Positions 26,153-35,523 of a stretch of 64,000 bases of DNA are shown here, piece by piece. The notes below the pieces were generated by a model. That model was not told the DNA's origin. It ran no database searches and worked only from the letters and a program-made list of their open reading frames with translations. Numbering within the stretch: position 1 is the first letter of the stretch; each line of letters begins with the position of its first letter. Origin of the DNA: Anaerolineae bacterium (lineage in GTDB: Bacteria; Chloroflexota; Anaerolineae; Aggregatilineales; Phototrophicaceae); the NCBI GenBank assembly GCA_022820665.1, contig JAJEFB010000041.1, positions 120,874 to 184,873 of the forward strand, written 5' to 3'. The translations under genes were made by a program, and so were the position numbers.

Positions 26153-26869
26153 ATGAACCCAATACGAGTGACAGTCTGGAGCGAATACCGTCACGAAAGG
26201 CACAGCGAAGCGATCGCCAAAGTCTACCCCGACGGCATGCACAACGCGATCAAGGAAGGGCTCGAACCCTACGGCTTCGACCTCAGAACCGCAACGCTCG
26301 ATGAGCCGGAACACGGCTTGACCCAGGATGTCCTGGATAATACCGATGTATTGACATGGTGGGGGCATACGGCGCACGAAGAGGTCTGCGACGAGATCGT
26401 CGATCGCGTACAAGAACGCGTACTCAATGGCATGGGCTTGATCGTGCTGCATTCCGGGCATCTGTCGAAGATCTTCCGCCGCTTGATGGGCACTGGCTGC
26501 ATGCTCAAGTGGAGGGAAGCCGACGAGAAAGAGCGCATTTGGGTGGTCGATCCTTCGCACCCGATCTGCGACGGCTTGCCCGAATACATCGAAATCCCCG
26601 AAGCGGAAATGTACGGCGAACACTTCGACATCCCGGCGCCCGACAATCTGGTCTTTATCAGTTGGTTCGAAGGCGGCGAGGTCTTCCGCAGCGGCTGTTG
26701 TTATCAGCGCGGGCAAGGCAAGATCTTTTACTTCCGCCCCGGTCACGAGACCTATCCCATGTACTATCGCGACGATATTCGCAAGGTCATCGCTAACGCC
26801 ATCAATTGGGCGAAGCCGGTTTCCAACCCGCCCATGGTCCGCGGCAACATACCGGAGTTTATGAAGTAA
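26153..26869 (+). CDS. ThuA-domain (trehalose-utilisation-like) protein
   Basis: A 238-residue protein of the ThuA family, with a class I glutamine-amidotransferase-like fold. Typical segments are [10 protein letters not shown] at the start, [28 protein letters not shown], and the late [16 protein letters not shown]. ThuA was first linked to trehalose/maltitol use in Rhizobium; related proteins convert 3-keto-disaccharides together with Gfo/Idh/MocA dehydrogenases and sugar isomerases. Two such dehydrogenase genes follow directly, so a keto-sugar pathway is a reasonable inference. GAGGA six bases before the ATG supports the start. Confidence 0.9.
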   Translation: MNPIRVTVWSEYRHERHSEAIAKVYPDGMHNAIKEGLEPYGFDLRTATLDEPEHGLTQDVLDNTDVLTWWGHTAHEEVCDEIVDRVQERVLNGMGLIVLHSGHLSKIFRRLMGTGCMLKWREADEKERIWVVDPSHPICDGLPEYIEIPEAEMYGEHFDIPAPDNLVFISWFEGGEVFRSGCCYQRGQGKIFYFRPGHETYPMYYRDDIRKVIANAINWAKPVSNPPMVRGNIPEFMK

Positions 26870-26872
26870 GCT

Positions 26873-26962
26873 ACCCCATTCCCTAGCCCCTTCCCGAAGG
26901 TCAGTGTAGGCGGTCAGTGTCTACGCGACCTACGCGACCCGAGGCATCAGGGAAGGGGAGTC
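26873..26962. repeat. Composite palindromic repeat (CCCCTTCCC...GGGAAGGGG with nested GTAGACACTGACC unit)
   Basis: The gap after the ThuA-like gene holds a large imperfect palindrome with CCCCTTCCC and GGGAAGGGG arms. A second short repeat, GGCGGTCAGTGTCTACGCGAC, is nested in it at about 26909-26929. Both units recur elsewhere in the window. Confidence 0.7.
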
Positions 26963-26995
26963 ACACACAGCTTGCGCCTAGTGTAAGGAGAAACT

Positions 26996-28093
26996 GTGGA
27001 TACACTGAATGTTGGAATCATCGGAACTGGCAATATCGCGCCGGCGTATATACGCGGCTGTAAGCCCTTTGAGGTCATCAATGTCCTGGCTTGCGCCGAC
27101 ATTCTGGTCGACCGCGCGAGGAACTTCGCCGCGGAGCACGGACTGACCGCGCACAGCGTAGAGGATTTGCTCGCGAATGATGATATTGATATCGTTATTA
27201 ACCTAACCATCCCGGCGGCGCATGCCGAGGTCTCCTTGCAAATCATTGAGGCGGGCAAACATGCCTACAGTGAAAAGCCGCTGGCGCTCAACCGCGCTGA
27301 CGGCGCGGCGATCATCAAAGCCGCGGCCGACAAGGACCTGCGCATGGGCTGCGCGCCCGATACCTTTCTCGGCGGCGGGGGGCAGACAGCGCGCAAGGCG
27401 ATCGACGACGGCAGGATCGGCGCGCCTGTCGCCGCGACCGCGACCTGGATGTCGCACGGGCACGAGTCCTGGCATCCCAACGCCGGTTTCTATTATCTCA
27501 AAGGCGGCGGACCGCTCTTCGATATGGGACCGTATTACCTGACGGCGCTTGTTAATTTGATGGGTCCGGTCGCGCGAGTCGCCGGGCTGGCGCAGATGAC
27601 CTTCCCCGAGCGCATCGCCACCAGTGAAGCGCTTAAGGGCCAGATTCTGCCAGTCGAGGTCAACACGCATGTCGCCGGCACGCTCGAATTCGAGAACGGC
27701 GCCATCGCTACGGTTATCATGAGTTATGATGTCTGGGGGAATCATCTGCCTGACATAGAGATCCACGGCGCCGAGGGCTCGCTCAGCGTACCCGACCCCA
27801 ATCGATTCGATGGCGAGGTAGCGGCCATCAAAGGCGGGACGCGCGAATGGGTCGATATCCCGCTGACGCACACTCCCAATATCGGACGCGGCGCCGGCGT
27901 TGCGGATATGGCATATGCGATCCAGTCGGGACGTCCGCATCGCGTCAGCGGCGACCTCGCTTTCCATGTGCTGGATATCATGTGCGCGCTGGAAGAATCG
28001 TCAGAGCAGGGTCGGCACGTCGAGATTAAAAGCACGCTGGATCAGCCGCAAGCGCTGCCCCCAGGCTTGCCCGACGGCACGCTGGATCCATAG
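26996..28093 (+). CDS. Gfo/Idh/MocA-family NAD(P) oxidoreductase, first of a duplicated pair
   Basis: A 365-residue dehydrogenase. The N-terminal Rossmann motif is GTGNIAPAY (residues about 10-18), and the conserved catalytic-site lysine lies in YSEKPLALN near residue 95. The C-terminal beta-sheet domain includes GGGPLFDMGPYYLTALVNLMG with the expected aspartate. The family oxidises or reduces sugars and inositols at a ring carbon. GTG start at 26996 has AGGAG upstream, exactly as in its paralogue. The adjacent ThuA-like gene supports a 3-keto-glycoside or inositol-type pathway. Confidence 0.93.
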   Translation: MDTLNVGIIGTGNIAPAYIRGCKPFEVINVLACADILVDRARNFAAEHGLTAHSVEDLLANDDIDIVINLTIPAAHAEVSLQIIEAGKHAYSEKPLALNRADGAAIIKAAADKDLRMGCAPDTFLGGGGQTARKAIDDGRIGAPVAATATWMSHGHESWHPNAGFYYLKGGGPLFDMGPYYLTALVNLMGPVARVAGLAQMTFPERIATSEALKGQILPVEVNTHVAGTLEFENGAIATVIMSYDVWGNHLPDIEIHGAEGSLSVPDPNRFDGEVAAIKGGTREWVDIPLTHTPNIGRGAGVADMAYAIQSGRPHRVSGDLAFHVLDIMCALEESSEQGRHVEIKSTLDQPQALPPGLPDGTLDP

Positions 28094-28222
28094 CCGATTT
28101 GCAATCCAAAACGACTGAATCTGCAGCGACGACTCTGCCGGGCGTGCACCGATCTTCTCGATTGGCGAGGGCGCCCCGGCGGGTCGCCCATAAAACTCGC
28201 GGCAACGCGATAAGGAGCAATT

Positions 28223-29320
28223 GTGGAAACTTTGAACGTTGGCATCGTTGGCGCCGGCAACATTGCGCCGGCGTATATCCGTGGCTGCGAGCCTTTTGAC
28301 ATCATCAAGATAACCGCTTGCGCCGATATCCTGGTCGACCGCGCCCGGGCATTCGCCGCTGAAAATGGTCTGGTCGCATACAGCGTGGAGGATCTGCTGG
28401 CGCGCGATGACATCGACATCGTCGTCAATTTGACCATACCGGCGGCGCATGCCGCTGTCTCGCTGCAGATTATCGAAGCCGGCAAACACGTCTATAGCGA
28501 AAAACCCCTGGCGATCAACCGCGCCGATGGTGAAGAAGTCATCGCGGCGGCGAAATCGGCCCGCCTCCGCCTCGGCTGCGCGCCGGATACCTTCCTCGGC
28601 GGCGGCTTGCAAACCGCCCGTAAAGCGATTGATGACGGAATTATCGGTCGACCGATTGCCGCGACCGCCGTCTTCATGGCTCACGGACCCGAGGCTTGGC
28701 ATCCGAACGCTGGCATCTTCTATCTCAAGGGCGGCGGTCCCCTCTTCGACATGGGTCCCTATTACCTGACCGCCTTGGTGCATCTGATGGGACCGGCGGC
28801 GCGCGTGGCCGGCTCGGCGCGCATCAGCTTCCCCGAGCGCATCGCCACCAGCGAAGCGCTGATGGGACAGGCGCTGCCGGTCGAGGTCAATACACATATC
28901 GCCGGCACGCTGGAATTTGAAAGCGGCGCCATCGCGACAGTCATCACCAGCTTTGACATTTGGGGACATCATCTGCCGAACATAGAAATCCACGGCGAAG
29001 CGGGTTCGATGAGCGTGGGCGATCCCAATCATTTTCATGGCGCGATACACATTGTCAAAGGCGGGACGCGCGAATGGGTCGATATCCCGCATACGCATAG
29101 TACCAACATTGGGCGCGGCGCGGGCTTGGCGGATATGGCTTATGCGATCCAGTCGGGACGTCCGCATCGCGCCAGCGGCGATCTAGCTTTCCATGTGCTC
29201 GATATCATGTGCGCGCTGGAAGAATCGGCGGCGCAGGGCGCGCACATCGAAATCAAGAGTACGCTTCCGCAGCCGTCCCCGCTGCCGCCCGGCTTGGCGG
29301 ATGGGGAGTTGGACGCGTAG
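28223..29320 (+). CDS. Gfo/Idh/MocA-family NAD(P) oxidoreductase, second of a duplicated pair
   Basis: A 365-residue paralogue of the preceding protein, equal in length and very similar throughout (GAGNIAPAYIRGC, YSEKPLAINRADG, GGGPLFDMGPYYLTALVHLMG). It also begins with GTG after AGGAG. Identity by eye is about three quarters or more of residues, concentrated in the cofactor and substrate regions. The 129-base gap contains a GGCGGGTCGCCC-type repeat. The two enzymes may act on related substrates or as a heteromer; a recent tandem duplication is the simplest explanation. Confidence 0.93.
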   Translation: METLNVGIVGAGNIAPAYIRGCEPFDIIKITACADILVDRARAFAAENGLVAYSVEDLLARDDIDIVVNLTIPAAHAAVSLQIIEAGKHVYSEKPLAINRADGEEVIAAAKSARLRLGCAPDTFLGGGLQTARKAIDDGIIGRPIAATAVFMAHGPEAWHPNAGIFYLKGGGPLFDMGPYYLTALVHLMGPAARVAGSARISFPERIATSEALMGQALPVEVNTHIAGTLEFESGAIATVITSFDIWGHHLPNIEIHGEAGSMSVGDPNHFHGAIHIVKGGTREWVDIPHTHSTNIGRGAGLADMAYAIQSGRPHRASGDLAFHVLDIMCALEESAAQGAHIEIKSTLPQPSPLPPGLADGELDA

Positions 29321-29408
29321 ACGCTTCACCCCGGCTGGCCTTTCCAAGCCCCGCAAATTTACCTAACCTGAAACACCCTTGACATCGCTCCGACGACTTC
29401 AGTTGCGC

Positions 29409-29414
29409 TATAAT
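29409..29414 (+). promoter_or_regulatory. TATAAT -10 box upstream of the FAD oxidoreductase gene
   Basis: A consensus TATAAT lies 36 bases before the chosen ATG. TTGACA is present at 29379-29384, but the 24-base gap is too long for a normal -35/-10 pair. Confidence 0.35.
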
Positions 29415-29449
29415 TCATAATTTGTATCGACTTGGAATCGGAGAAGCGC

Positions 29450-30580
29450 ATGGCCGATTACGTCATCGTCGGCGGCGGCATCTATGGCTGCGCGATTGCC
29501 TGGGAGCTGGCGAAAGCGGGGGAAGAGACGCTGCTGCTAGAAGCCAAATCCATCGCCAGCGGCGCTTCCGGCGGCTTGGGCGAGCGCGGCGTGCGCGCCA
29601 ATGGGCGCGATCTGCGAGAACTGCCTTTGATGCGCCTGGCTTACGATATTTGGCTCGACTTGCACGAGCGTATCGGCGGATTCACCGGCTACCGACGGCT
29701 GGGCCACCTGCACTTGATCGAGCGCGAAGCCGACCTGGCTGGCGCCCCCGCGCAGGTCTGGATGCAGAACCGACAAGGCATCGAATCACATTTGCTGGAG
29801 GCTGAGCAATCCCGCGAACTGGAACCGCAGCTCAGCGAGAACGTCATCGGGGCCATCTACTGCCCGAAGGACGGGGTCGCCGATCACAGCGCGACCACGC
29901 GCGCCATAGCGGAAGCCGCGCGCGAGGCAGGCGCACAAATCATCGAGAACGCCCCGGTGACCGGCTTGCGGCGACAAGGTGATGTTATTATCAGCATCCG
30001 AGCGACCATCGACGGCAAAGACCGGGAAATCGAGGTCGGCAAGCAAGTTATTCTGCTCTCGAATGCCCATGTCGCCGGCTTCGTCCGTGACAACATCGGC
30101 ATTGAGTTGCCCCTCTGGCGCATGTGGCCGCAAGTGATGGCGCTGGCAGCTGATATCCCGCCGCCCATGACCCACTTGATCGGTCACGCGCACCGCACGC
30201 TCGCCATAAAGCCGCTGCCCGACGGCCGCGTGATGGTCTCCGGCGGCTGGCGCGGGCGCTGGGACGAGGCCAGCGGCCAAGGAGAGCCGGTCGCCGAGCA
30301 AGTCGAGGGCAATCGGCTGCAGGCGGCCGCGGTCTATCCGGCGCTGGCAGAGCTTGAAGTAGATGAAGTTTTCACCGACCGCGCCGAGATGATCTCGGTC
30401 GATGGCATTCCCATCATCGACACCTTGCCCGGCGCGGCGAATATGCTGGTGGGCGTCGGCTGGTCGGGGCATGGCTGGGCAATCGCGCCAGCGGCCGCGA
30501 AGCTGATGGCGCGCTGGGCGCTCAGCGGGGAGCGACCGGAGATGTTGGCGTCGTTTGGGTATGGGCGCTTTTTCGCATGA
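29450..30580 (+). CDS. FAD-dependent oxidoreductase of the DAO family (sarcosine oxidase beta / glycine oxidase-like)
   Basis: A 376-residue flavoenzyme. The FAD Rossmann motif is VIVGGGIYGCAIAWEL at residues 5-20, followed by LLLEA with the ribose-binding glutamate. The serine-rich ASGASGGLGERG segment is typical of D-amino-acid-oxidase-fold enzymes. The C-terminal VGVGWSGHGWAIAPAAA closes the FAD site. These enzymes oxidise secondary or primary amines such as sarcosine, glycine or D-amino acids. ATG at 29450 has GGAG six bases upstream; the longer frame begins with TTG. Its substrate and link to the neighbouring sugar genes are unknown. Confidence 0.9.
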   Translation: MADYVIVGGGIYGCAIAWELAKAGEETLLLEAKSIASGASGGLGERGVRANGRDLRELPLMRLAYDIWLDLHERIGGFTGYRRLGHLHLIEREADLAGAPAQVWMQNRQGIESHLLEAEQSRELEPQLSENVIGAIYCPKDGVADHSATTRAIAEAAREAGAQIIENAPVTGLRRQGDVIISIRATIDGKDREIEVGKQVILLSNAHVAGFVRDNIGIELPLWRMWPQVMALAADIPPPMTHLIGHAHRTLAIKPLPDGRVMVSGGWRGRWDEASGQGEPVAEQVEGNRLQAAAVYPALAELEVDEVFTDRAEMISVDGIPIIDTLPGAANMLVGVGWSGHGWAIAPAAAKLMARWALSGERPEMLASFGYGRFFA

Positions 30581-30670
30581 TGCATCTGATAATCAACCAC
30601 CGAGAACACCGAGAAATTGTCACGTCCCTTTCTTTGTGTTCTTACTGTCTTTTGCGGTGAAATCTAGCCT

Positions 30671-32383
30671 CTAAAACTTCGGCTGCTCCCCCACCTGCAC
30701 CGGATCACTCCCGCGCAAGAAGTCAAAATCACAGCCCAGCGGCGCTTGCTCCACATGCCGCAGGTACATCTGCCCGTAGCCGCGCGCGAAGGCCGGCGGC
30801 GGAGCGCTCCACCTGGTTCGACGTCTCTCAAGATCGTCTTCGCTGACGCGCAGTTGCAGGCGGCGCTCGGCGACATTCAGTTCGATGATATCCCCATCTT
30901 CGACCAGCGCCAGCGGACCGCCCAGCGCGGCTTCCGGCGCGACATGCAGCACGATAGTACCGTATGAGGTGCCGCTCATGCGGGCGTCGGAGATGCGAAC
31001 CATATCGCGTACGCCAGCCTTGAGCAGCTTCTGCGGGATGGGCAGATTGCCGACTTCGGGCATGCCTGGTCCGCCGACGGGACCGGCGTTCTGCAATACC
31101 AGCACATGATCTTTTGTCACGTCGAGCGCGGGATCGTGCAGCCGCGCCTTGAGATCCGCCAGGTCTCTGAATACCAGCGCGGGACCGCTGTGGCTCAGCA
31201 ATGCCGGTGCCGCGGCGGCGTGTTTGATGACCGCGCCATCGGGCGCCAGATTGCCGCGCAGGATGCTCAGCCCGCCTTCGGCAGCCAGCGGATCGTCGAG
31301 CGAGCGGATGATTTCGGGATTGCTGACTTGGGCATCGGCGACATTCTCCGCCAGTGTCTTGCCGGTCACGGTCAGCGCATCGCCGTTGAGCAGCGGCAGC
31401 AATTGCCTGAGCACGGCGGGAATCCCGCCGGCATAGAAGAGGTCTTCCATCTGGTATTGACCGGCCGGGCGCATGTTGGTGATCAGCGGCGTTGTGCGGC
31501 TGAGTTCATCAAAGCGCGACAGCGGCAAGTCGACGCCGGCGCGTCCGGCGATAGCGGGCAAGTGCACGACGGCGTTGGTGCTGCCGCCCAGGGCGTGCAG
31601 CAGTCTGATGGCGTTGTCAAAGGCCTCGGGACTCAGAATCCGCGAGGGGCGGATATCCGACTTGACCAGTTCGACGATCTGACGGCCCGCGGCTTGCGCC
31701 AGTCGGGTTCGGCGGGAATCGGCAGCCGGGATAGCGCCATTGCCCGGCAGCGCGATGCCCAGCGCTTCCATGAGCGAGTTCATGGTCGAAGCCGTGCCCA
31801 TGACCATGCAGTGCCCGGCGCTGCGCACCAGATTTTCCTCGACAGCTTTGTATGTCTCCGCCGTGATAGCGCCGGCTTGGAACTCGGCGGTGTAGCGGCG
31901 GCAGTCGGTGCAGGCGCCCAGGATCTCGCCATTGTAGTGCCCGTTGAGCATGGGTCCGCCGCTGAGCATGATGGTCGGGATGTCGGCGCTGGCGGCGCCC
32001 ATGAGGGCGGCGGGCGTGGTCTTGTCGCAATTGGTCAGCAGGACGACGCCATCGAGCGGATTGCCGCGGATCATCTCCTCGGTGTCCATGGCCGCCAGGT
32101 TGCGGTAGAGCATGGAGGTCGGGCTGAGGTAGATTTCGCCCAGGGAGATGGTGGGGAATTCCAGCGGCAGCCCGCCAGCTTGCAGGACGCCGCGCTTGAC
32201 CGCTTCGGCGAGGGCGCGCAGGTGCGCGTTGCAGTTGTTGAGTTCGCTCCAGGTGTTGCCGATGCCGATGAGCGGGCGGGACATGTCGGCGCTGTCGTAG
32301 CCCATGGCGGCGGTGAAGGCGCGGTGGGTCAAGCCGGCGACGCCGTCTTCGTTGAAGAAGGTTCGGGAGCGAGATTGGGTCAT
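30671..32383 (-). CDS. IlvD/Edd-family dehydratase, probably a sugar-acid (arabinonate-type) dehydratase
   Basis: A 570-residue iron-sulfur dehydratase. Counting from ATG at 32392, cysteines lie at 54 (LNNCN), 122 (LTNCDKTTPA) and 195 (SAGHCMVMGT). Their spacings of 68 and 73 equal those I recall for the [2Fe-2S] ligands of L-arabinonate dehydratase, which points to a sugar-acid dehydratase rather than the biosynthetic IlvD. The phosphate/Mg segment and the late SGTSYGTIVLHVAPEAALGG are also present. I prefer ATG at 32383, which has GAGG nine bases before it, to ATG at 32392, which abuts the GAGG. Such enzymes convert aldonates to 2-keto-3-deoxy acids in the cytoplasm. Confidence 0.9.
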   Translation of the reverse strand: MTQSRSRTFFNEDGVAGLTHRAFTAAMGYDSADMSRPLIGIGNTWSELNNCNAHLRALAEAVKRGVLQAGGLPLEFPTISLGEIYLSPTSMLYRNLAAMDTEEMIRGNPLDGVVLLTNCDKTTPAALMGAASADIPTIMLSGGPMLNGHYNGEILGACTDCRRYTAEFQAGAITAETYKAVEENLVRSAGHCMVMGTASTMNSLMEALGIALPGNGAIPAADSRRTRLAQAAGRQIVELVKSDIRPSRILSPEAFDNAIRLLHALGGSTNAVVHLPAIAGRAGVDLPLSRFDELSRTTPLITNMRPAGQYQMEDLFYAGGIPAVLRQLLPLLNGDALTVTGKTLAENVADAQVSNPEIIRSLDDPLAAEGGLSILRGNLAPDGAVIKHAAAAPALLSHSGPALVFRDLADLKARLHDPALDVTKDHVLVLQNAGPVGGPGMPEVGNLPIPQKLLKAGVRDMVRISDARMSGTSYGTIVLHVAPEAALGGPLALVEDGDIIELNVAERRLQLRVSEDDLERRRTRWSAPPPAFARGYGQMYLRHVEQAPLGCDFDFLRGSDPVQVGEQPKF

Positions 32384-32392
32384 GTCTGGCAT

Positions 32393-32856
32393 CCTCGGTT
32401 TTCATTGTTTTACCACAGCCGCTCGGCGGGGGCGAATTCGGCTGGCATTTGCCTCGGTTGGCGGCGCACATTTGACCCTGAATAGCCCCCGAAACTCGCC
32501 CGCAACTCACCCGCAAAATCCTCCTAATTTTCTAAAAAGTATAGACACAGTATAGATACAGTGGGGTTTTCGGGGGTATCCCTTTTTTGGTCCGCGGGCG
32601 GCGGCGAATGCCTGGTGTGCGGGAATCGGTTTGGTGTCCATAGGGATCATTGTAGCAGCGATTGGGATGCAGGTGGCGACCAAATGTTCGGGTTTTTTGG
32701 ATTTTGCCGCAGAGGCGCAGAGGGTCGCGTAGACACTGACCGCCGAGGCGCAGAGATTTTTCACCACAAAGGCGCAAAGGGCACGAAGGTTCATTTGGAC
32801 TGCCACTCTGAGCCTAACTGTCGTATACTGAGCCACTCGCATATAGGGAGGCGCCA
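32393..32856. other. Gene-poor spacer with ACAGAGGCGCAGAGG-type repeats
   Basis: About 460 bases without a credible gene. It contains a short near-tandem repeat (GTATAGACACAGTATAGATACAG), a GTCGCGTAGACACTGACCGCC unit at 32724-32744, and copies of a GCAGAGGCGCAGAGG / CACAAAGGCGCAAAGG repeat at about 32705-32790 that recurs at 34390, 39775 and 63531. Short frames here look like by-products of the repeats. Confidence 0.6.
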
Positions 32857-34203
32857 ATGTCGGACATCCAGCAGCAGCGGCGACTTGATATACTCGCTAA
32901 TCCAACCGAGACGCTCAAGATCGAGTGCAAGTCATGGCTTGACTTGAATGACAATCACCACAAGGCCGTTATCGCGAAAGCGGCAATAGCGCTGGCCAAT
33001 TCAGATGGCGGAACGATTGTATTCGGTGTATTTGAGGACAATTCTGCTGGCGGAAGATTGACATGCGAACCTAAGCCTACGGATTTGTCGCGTTATACAA
33101 GCGATGTCATAGGCTCGGCGATAAACAAATATGCCGATCCAGACATTGGCTTCAACCTTGAATTTGAAAACCATCCCGATACTGGCGAGGAGTATGCCTT
33201 TGTGGAAATCGCTGGAGGAACGCAGCAACCGATTTTCGCAAAGAAAGGTTACAACGGTGTTATCAAGAAGCGGGCTTGCTACATACGCAAACCGGGTCCG
33301 AAGAGTGAAGAGCCAAATAATCTGGAATGGCGCGACTTACTGAATAGGTGCGTGAGGGCGAACAGCGACAGATTGCTCGACAGCATTAGGACAATTATTG
33401 ACGGTAGACCCATGGATACAACTCCCACCAAATCCGAAGAGAATAAGTTACGCGAGTTCATGGCGGCGTCGAAAGCACGTTGGCAAGAGCGCTTAAATGA
33501 GGTTGACGACGACGATGTTGCCCGTTTGAGTCGTGGATATTGGGTATTCGCCTTTTCAATTGTTGACGGAGTCACTTGGCAAACACTGAACGACTTGCGG
33601 CGGGCGTTGGAAGAAGCGCGACCGGCAGGCTTGCGCCATCGTCTGTTCAATGATACAGGCTGGCGAGACGGTGCTCCGTACGCTGCGGAAGAAGGGTCGA
33701 TTGAAGCCTGGACGGGCCATCCGTCGGAAGGTCAATACCGTGACCCATATAGCTGTTCCTTTTGGCGCGCTTCTTTGGGTGGGGAATTCTATCATTTGGA
33801 AGGGTTCTTCGAGGACAGCGATCATCGATATGGTCCAGGCACCAGATTCTATGTCGATCTGTCGATTCAACTGCATGTGATGATGTTGAAGCTGGCCGCG
33901 CGGATTGCCACTCTAGTCGGAGAAGAAGCAGAAATTGTCATTTGCTCGGAGTTGACCGGGTTGAAGGGAAGATGCCTTGCCAACAGCCAAGCTTGGTGGC
34001 CGGTTTTCCCCGGCAAAAGACTTAGTTCTATCGACACCGTCGTTTTACCGCCGCGACGCTTAGCTCCGCAACAGATCAACGACAATCTAGTTGAGATTCT
34101 ATACGACTTTCTCTATCCTTTGGGCGAGAAGTTCAACTTTTACGAGTTGAAGCGAGGGTGGGTAGAATCGGCGGTAGAAAAAATCAAAAGTGATGGTTGG
34201 TAA
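32857..34203 (+). CDS. AlbA_2 (Schlafen-type) domain protein with uncharacterised C-terminal half
   Basis: A 448-residue protein. Residues 15-150 form an AlbA_2/Schlafen-like domain: TLKIECKSWL, then VIAKAAIALANSDGGTIVFGV, the characteristic acidic-lysine and AN-x-x-GG motifs, and IKKRACYIRKPG. The second half (about 215-448) is rich in Trp and Tyr (SFWRASLGGEFYHLEGFFED, WWPVFPGKR) and I do not recognise it. AlbA_2 proteins occur in transcription regulators and anti-phage systems. GGGAGG six bases before the ATG supports the start. It borders a restriction-modification gene and an unknown gene, which suggests a small defence island; its role there is inference. Confidence 0.8.
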   Translation: MSDIQQQRRLDILANPTETLKIECKSWLDLNDNHHKAVIAKAAIALANSDGGTIVFGVFEDNSAGGRLTCEPKPTDLSRYTSDVIGSAINKYADPDIGFNLEFENHPDTGEEYAFVEIAGGTQQPIFAKKGYNGVIKKRACYIRKPGPKSEEPNNLEWRDLLNRCVRANSDRLLDSIRTIIDGRPMDTTPTKSEENKLREFMAASKARWQERLNEVDDDDVARLSRGYWVFAFSIVDGVTWQTLNDLRRALEEARPAGLRHRLFNDTGWRDGAPYAAEEGSIEAWTGHPSEGQYRDPYSCSFWRASLGGEFYHLEGFFEDSDHRYGPGTRFYVDLSIQLHVMMLKLAARIATLVGEEAEIVICSELTGLKGRCLANSQAWWPVFPGKRLSSIDTVVLPPRRLAPQQINDNLVEILYDFLYPLGEKFNFYELKRGWVESAVEKIKSDGW

Positions 34204-34263
34204 CAGGAATAGACATTTCGGTTGTGATTTGCCAGTGTTTCGTTAGCCAGCTTCATCGTTTCG

Positions 34264-34346
34264 CGTCACCCACCCTCCACCACAGCCACCTCATCCTCAG
34301 TCAAGCCATACAGCTGATACACCAGTTCGTCAATAATCTCCCGATC
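34264..34346 (-). pseudogene. Duplicated 3'-terminal fragment of the restriction-modification gene
   Basis: On the minus strand this encodes REIIDELVYQLYGLTEDEV followed by AVVEGG and a stop, almost the same as the C-terminus of the gene ending at 35524 (REIDELVYRLYGLTEDEV, AVVEGG). Nucleotide similarity starts and stops sharply, covering 34264-34346 against 35523-35602. The rest of the 283-base gap holds a CACAGAGGCGCAGAGG repeat near 34397 and no gene. Confidence 0.8.
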
Positions 34347-34486
34347 CCCCGCCGCAATAAGCTGGGTCGCGCGGCTGTGCGAGACTGGGGGATTTTGCCA
34401 CAGAGGCGCAGAGGAACGAAGAAGGAAGGGTAACTTTTGCCCGCCGTGAGTGTGCTAAGTTACGTGAGTGTAGATACCACCGACAG

Positions 34487-35452
34487 TCACGAAAGTAGCC
34501 TGAAATGCCGGTCGATTCTACTTCGCACAGCGAGCCACCAAGGTTTGGGCGACACCACGATATGTTCAACATTTCGGCGATCAGTGCGAACCGCGAATAT
34601 GGGCGTTGTGCACTCGGCATCTAAAAATACAGCAAACGTGGCTTCTGACAACATATTTTCAAATTTCGGATTTTCCAAAATTATCGGGTCCCTCACAAGA
34701 GTATCGTGCTTCAATCCATTGGCAAAACCTTTAGCAAGTATATCAAGTGCCTTATCCAGTTCCTTTCCACTATTGAAAACACTGACTGGATCAAACACCC
34801 AACGTAACATGTCTATTGTGTAAGAGTCTCGCTGTTTTCCGACTGAATCTTGATAAGCTGCGTCAATGCAAAGTACAGACATGCTTAGCGCGGGAAGCCA
34901 GAAACTACGCCCCAACGTCATTAATAGTTCGATAGTTGGGCGGAAGTGATTCAGCCAGGTGTTTTTCGCGGAATAAGGATGTTGCTGGCTAACGCGAACA
35001 CCTCTTGATTGCAACAAAGTGATAAATACGCCTATAGAATCGAACGCCCGTTGCTCTAACACTTTCCAGTGATTCTGCTCACCAAATTCCGATATTTGCT
35101 TTTCGGAAACGGTCCAATTCCACGTGAAAAACAGCCCCGAATGTTGCAAGCCTTTACCAATAAAATTTCCAGGCTCAACGTAATCCATTGCGAATTCCAA
35201 TTTCATTCCAAGCGATGGATTTTCTCGGATCACTTGATTAACTTCTTGCGTTGTGTCACTACGCTGTCCCGTTAGGTTGTCGATACCTATCCAGAAAGGG
35301 CACGTCGCTTTTGCACCAGTCTCAATGGGCAGCCAACTGGGCGGATACACCTGTACGAACACCCCGTTTATTTTCTGTTGCCCTCCAAGCATGTTCAAAT
35401 TAAATTCCACCACTGTTCCTTTTGTCGTCCAATACTCTCTCACAATTGTCAA
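34487..35452 (-). CDS. Uncharacterised protein beside the restriction-modification gene
   Basis: A 321-residue protein I do not recognise. The frame starts with TTG at 35452, preceded by GGGGA five bases upstream. It is soluble, with no signal peptide; notable segments are FNLNMLGGQQKINGVFVQVYPP near the start, FFTWNWTVSEKQI, and LPALSMSVLCIDAAYQDSVGK in the middle. The DNA appears less GC-rich than the metabolic genes around it, suggesting transfer. It lies between the restriction-modification gene and a second copy of that gene's 3' end, and is transcribed in the same direction, so it could be an accessory protein of that system. Confidence 0.7.
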   Translation of the reverse strand: MTIVREYWTTKGTVVEFNLNMLGGQQKINGVFVQVYPPSWLPIETGAKATCPFWIGIDNLTGQRSDTTQEVNQVIRENPSLGMKLEFAMDYVEPGNFIGKGLQHSGLFFTWNWTVSEKQISEFGEQNHWKVLEQRAFDSIGVFITLLQSRGVRVSQQHPYSAKNTWLNHFRPTIELLMTLGRSFWLPALSMSVLCIDAAYQDSVGKQRDSYTIDMLRWVFDPVSVFNSGKELDKALDILAKGFANGLKHDTLVRDPIILENPKFENMLSEATFAVFLDAECTTPIFAVRTDRRNVEHIVVSPKPWWLAVRSRIDRHFRLLS

Positions 35453-35523
35453 AGTGTCCCCAAGATATGGGAAGCCTGTACCTCAGCCATGTGTTGTGTA
35501 GGCCAACGCATACGGTCGCCAAA

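Noticed and set aside
31106..32485. 459-codon plus-strand open frame
   Set aside because: It is antisense to the IlvD/Edd dehydratase, whose three cysteine ligands are in place.
32507..32857. Short open frames (60-128 codons) in the spacer before the AlbA_2 gene
   Set aside because: They are built from GCAGAGGCGCAGAGG-type repeats and have no domain, signal or good ribosome-binding site.
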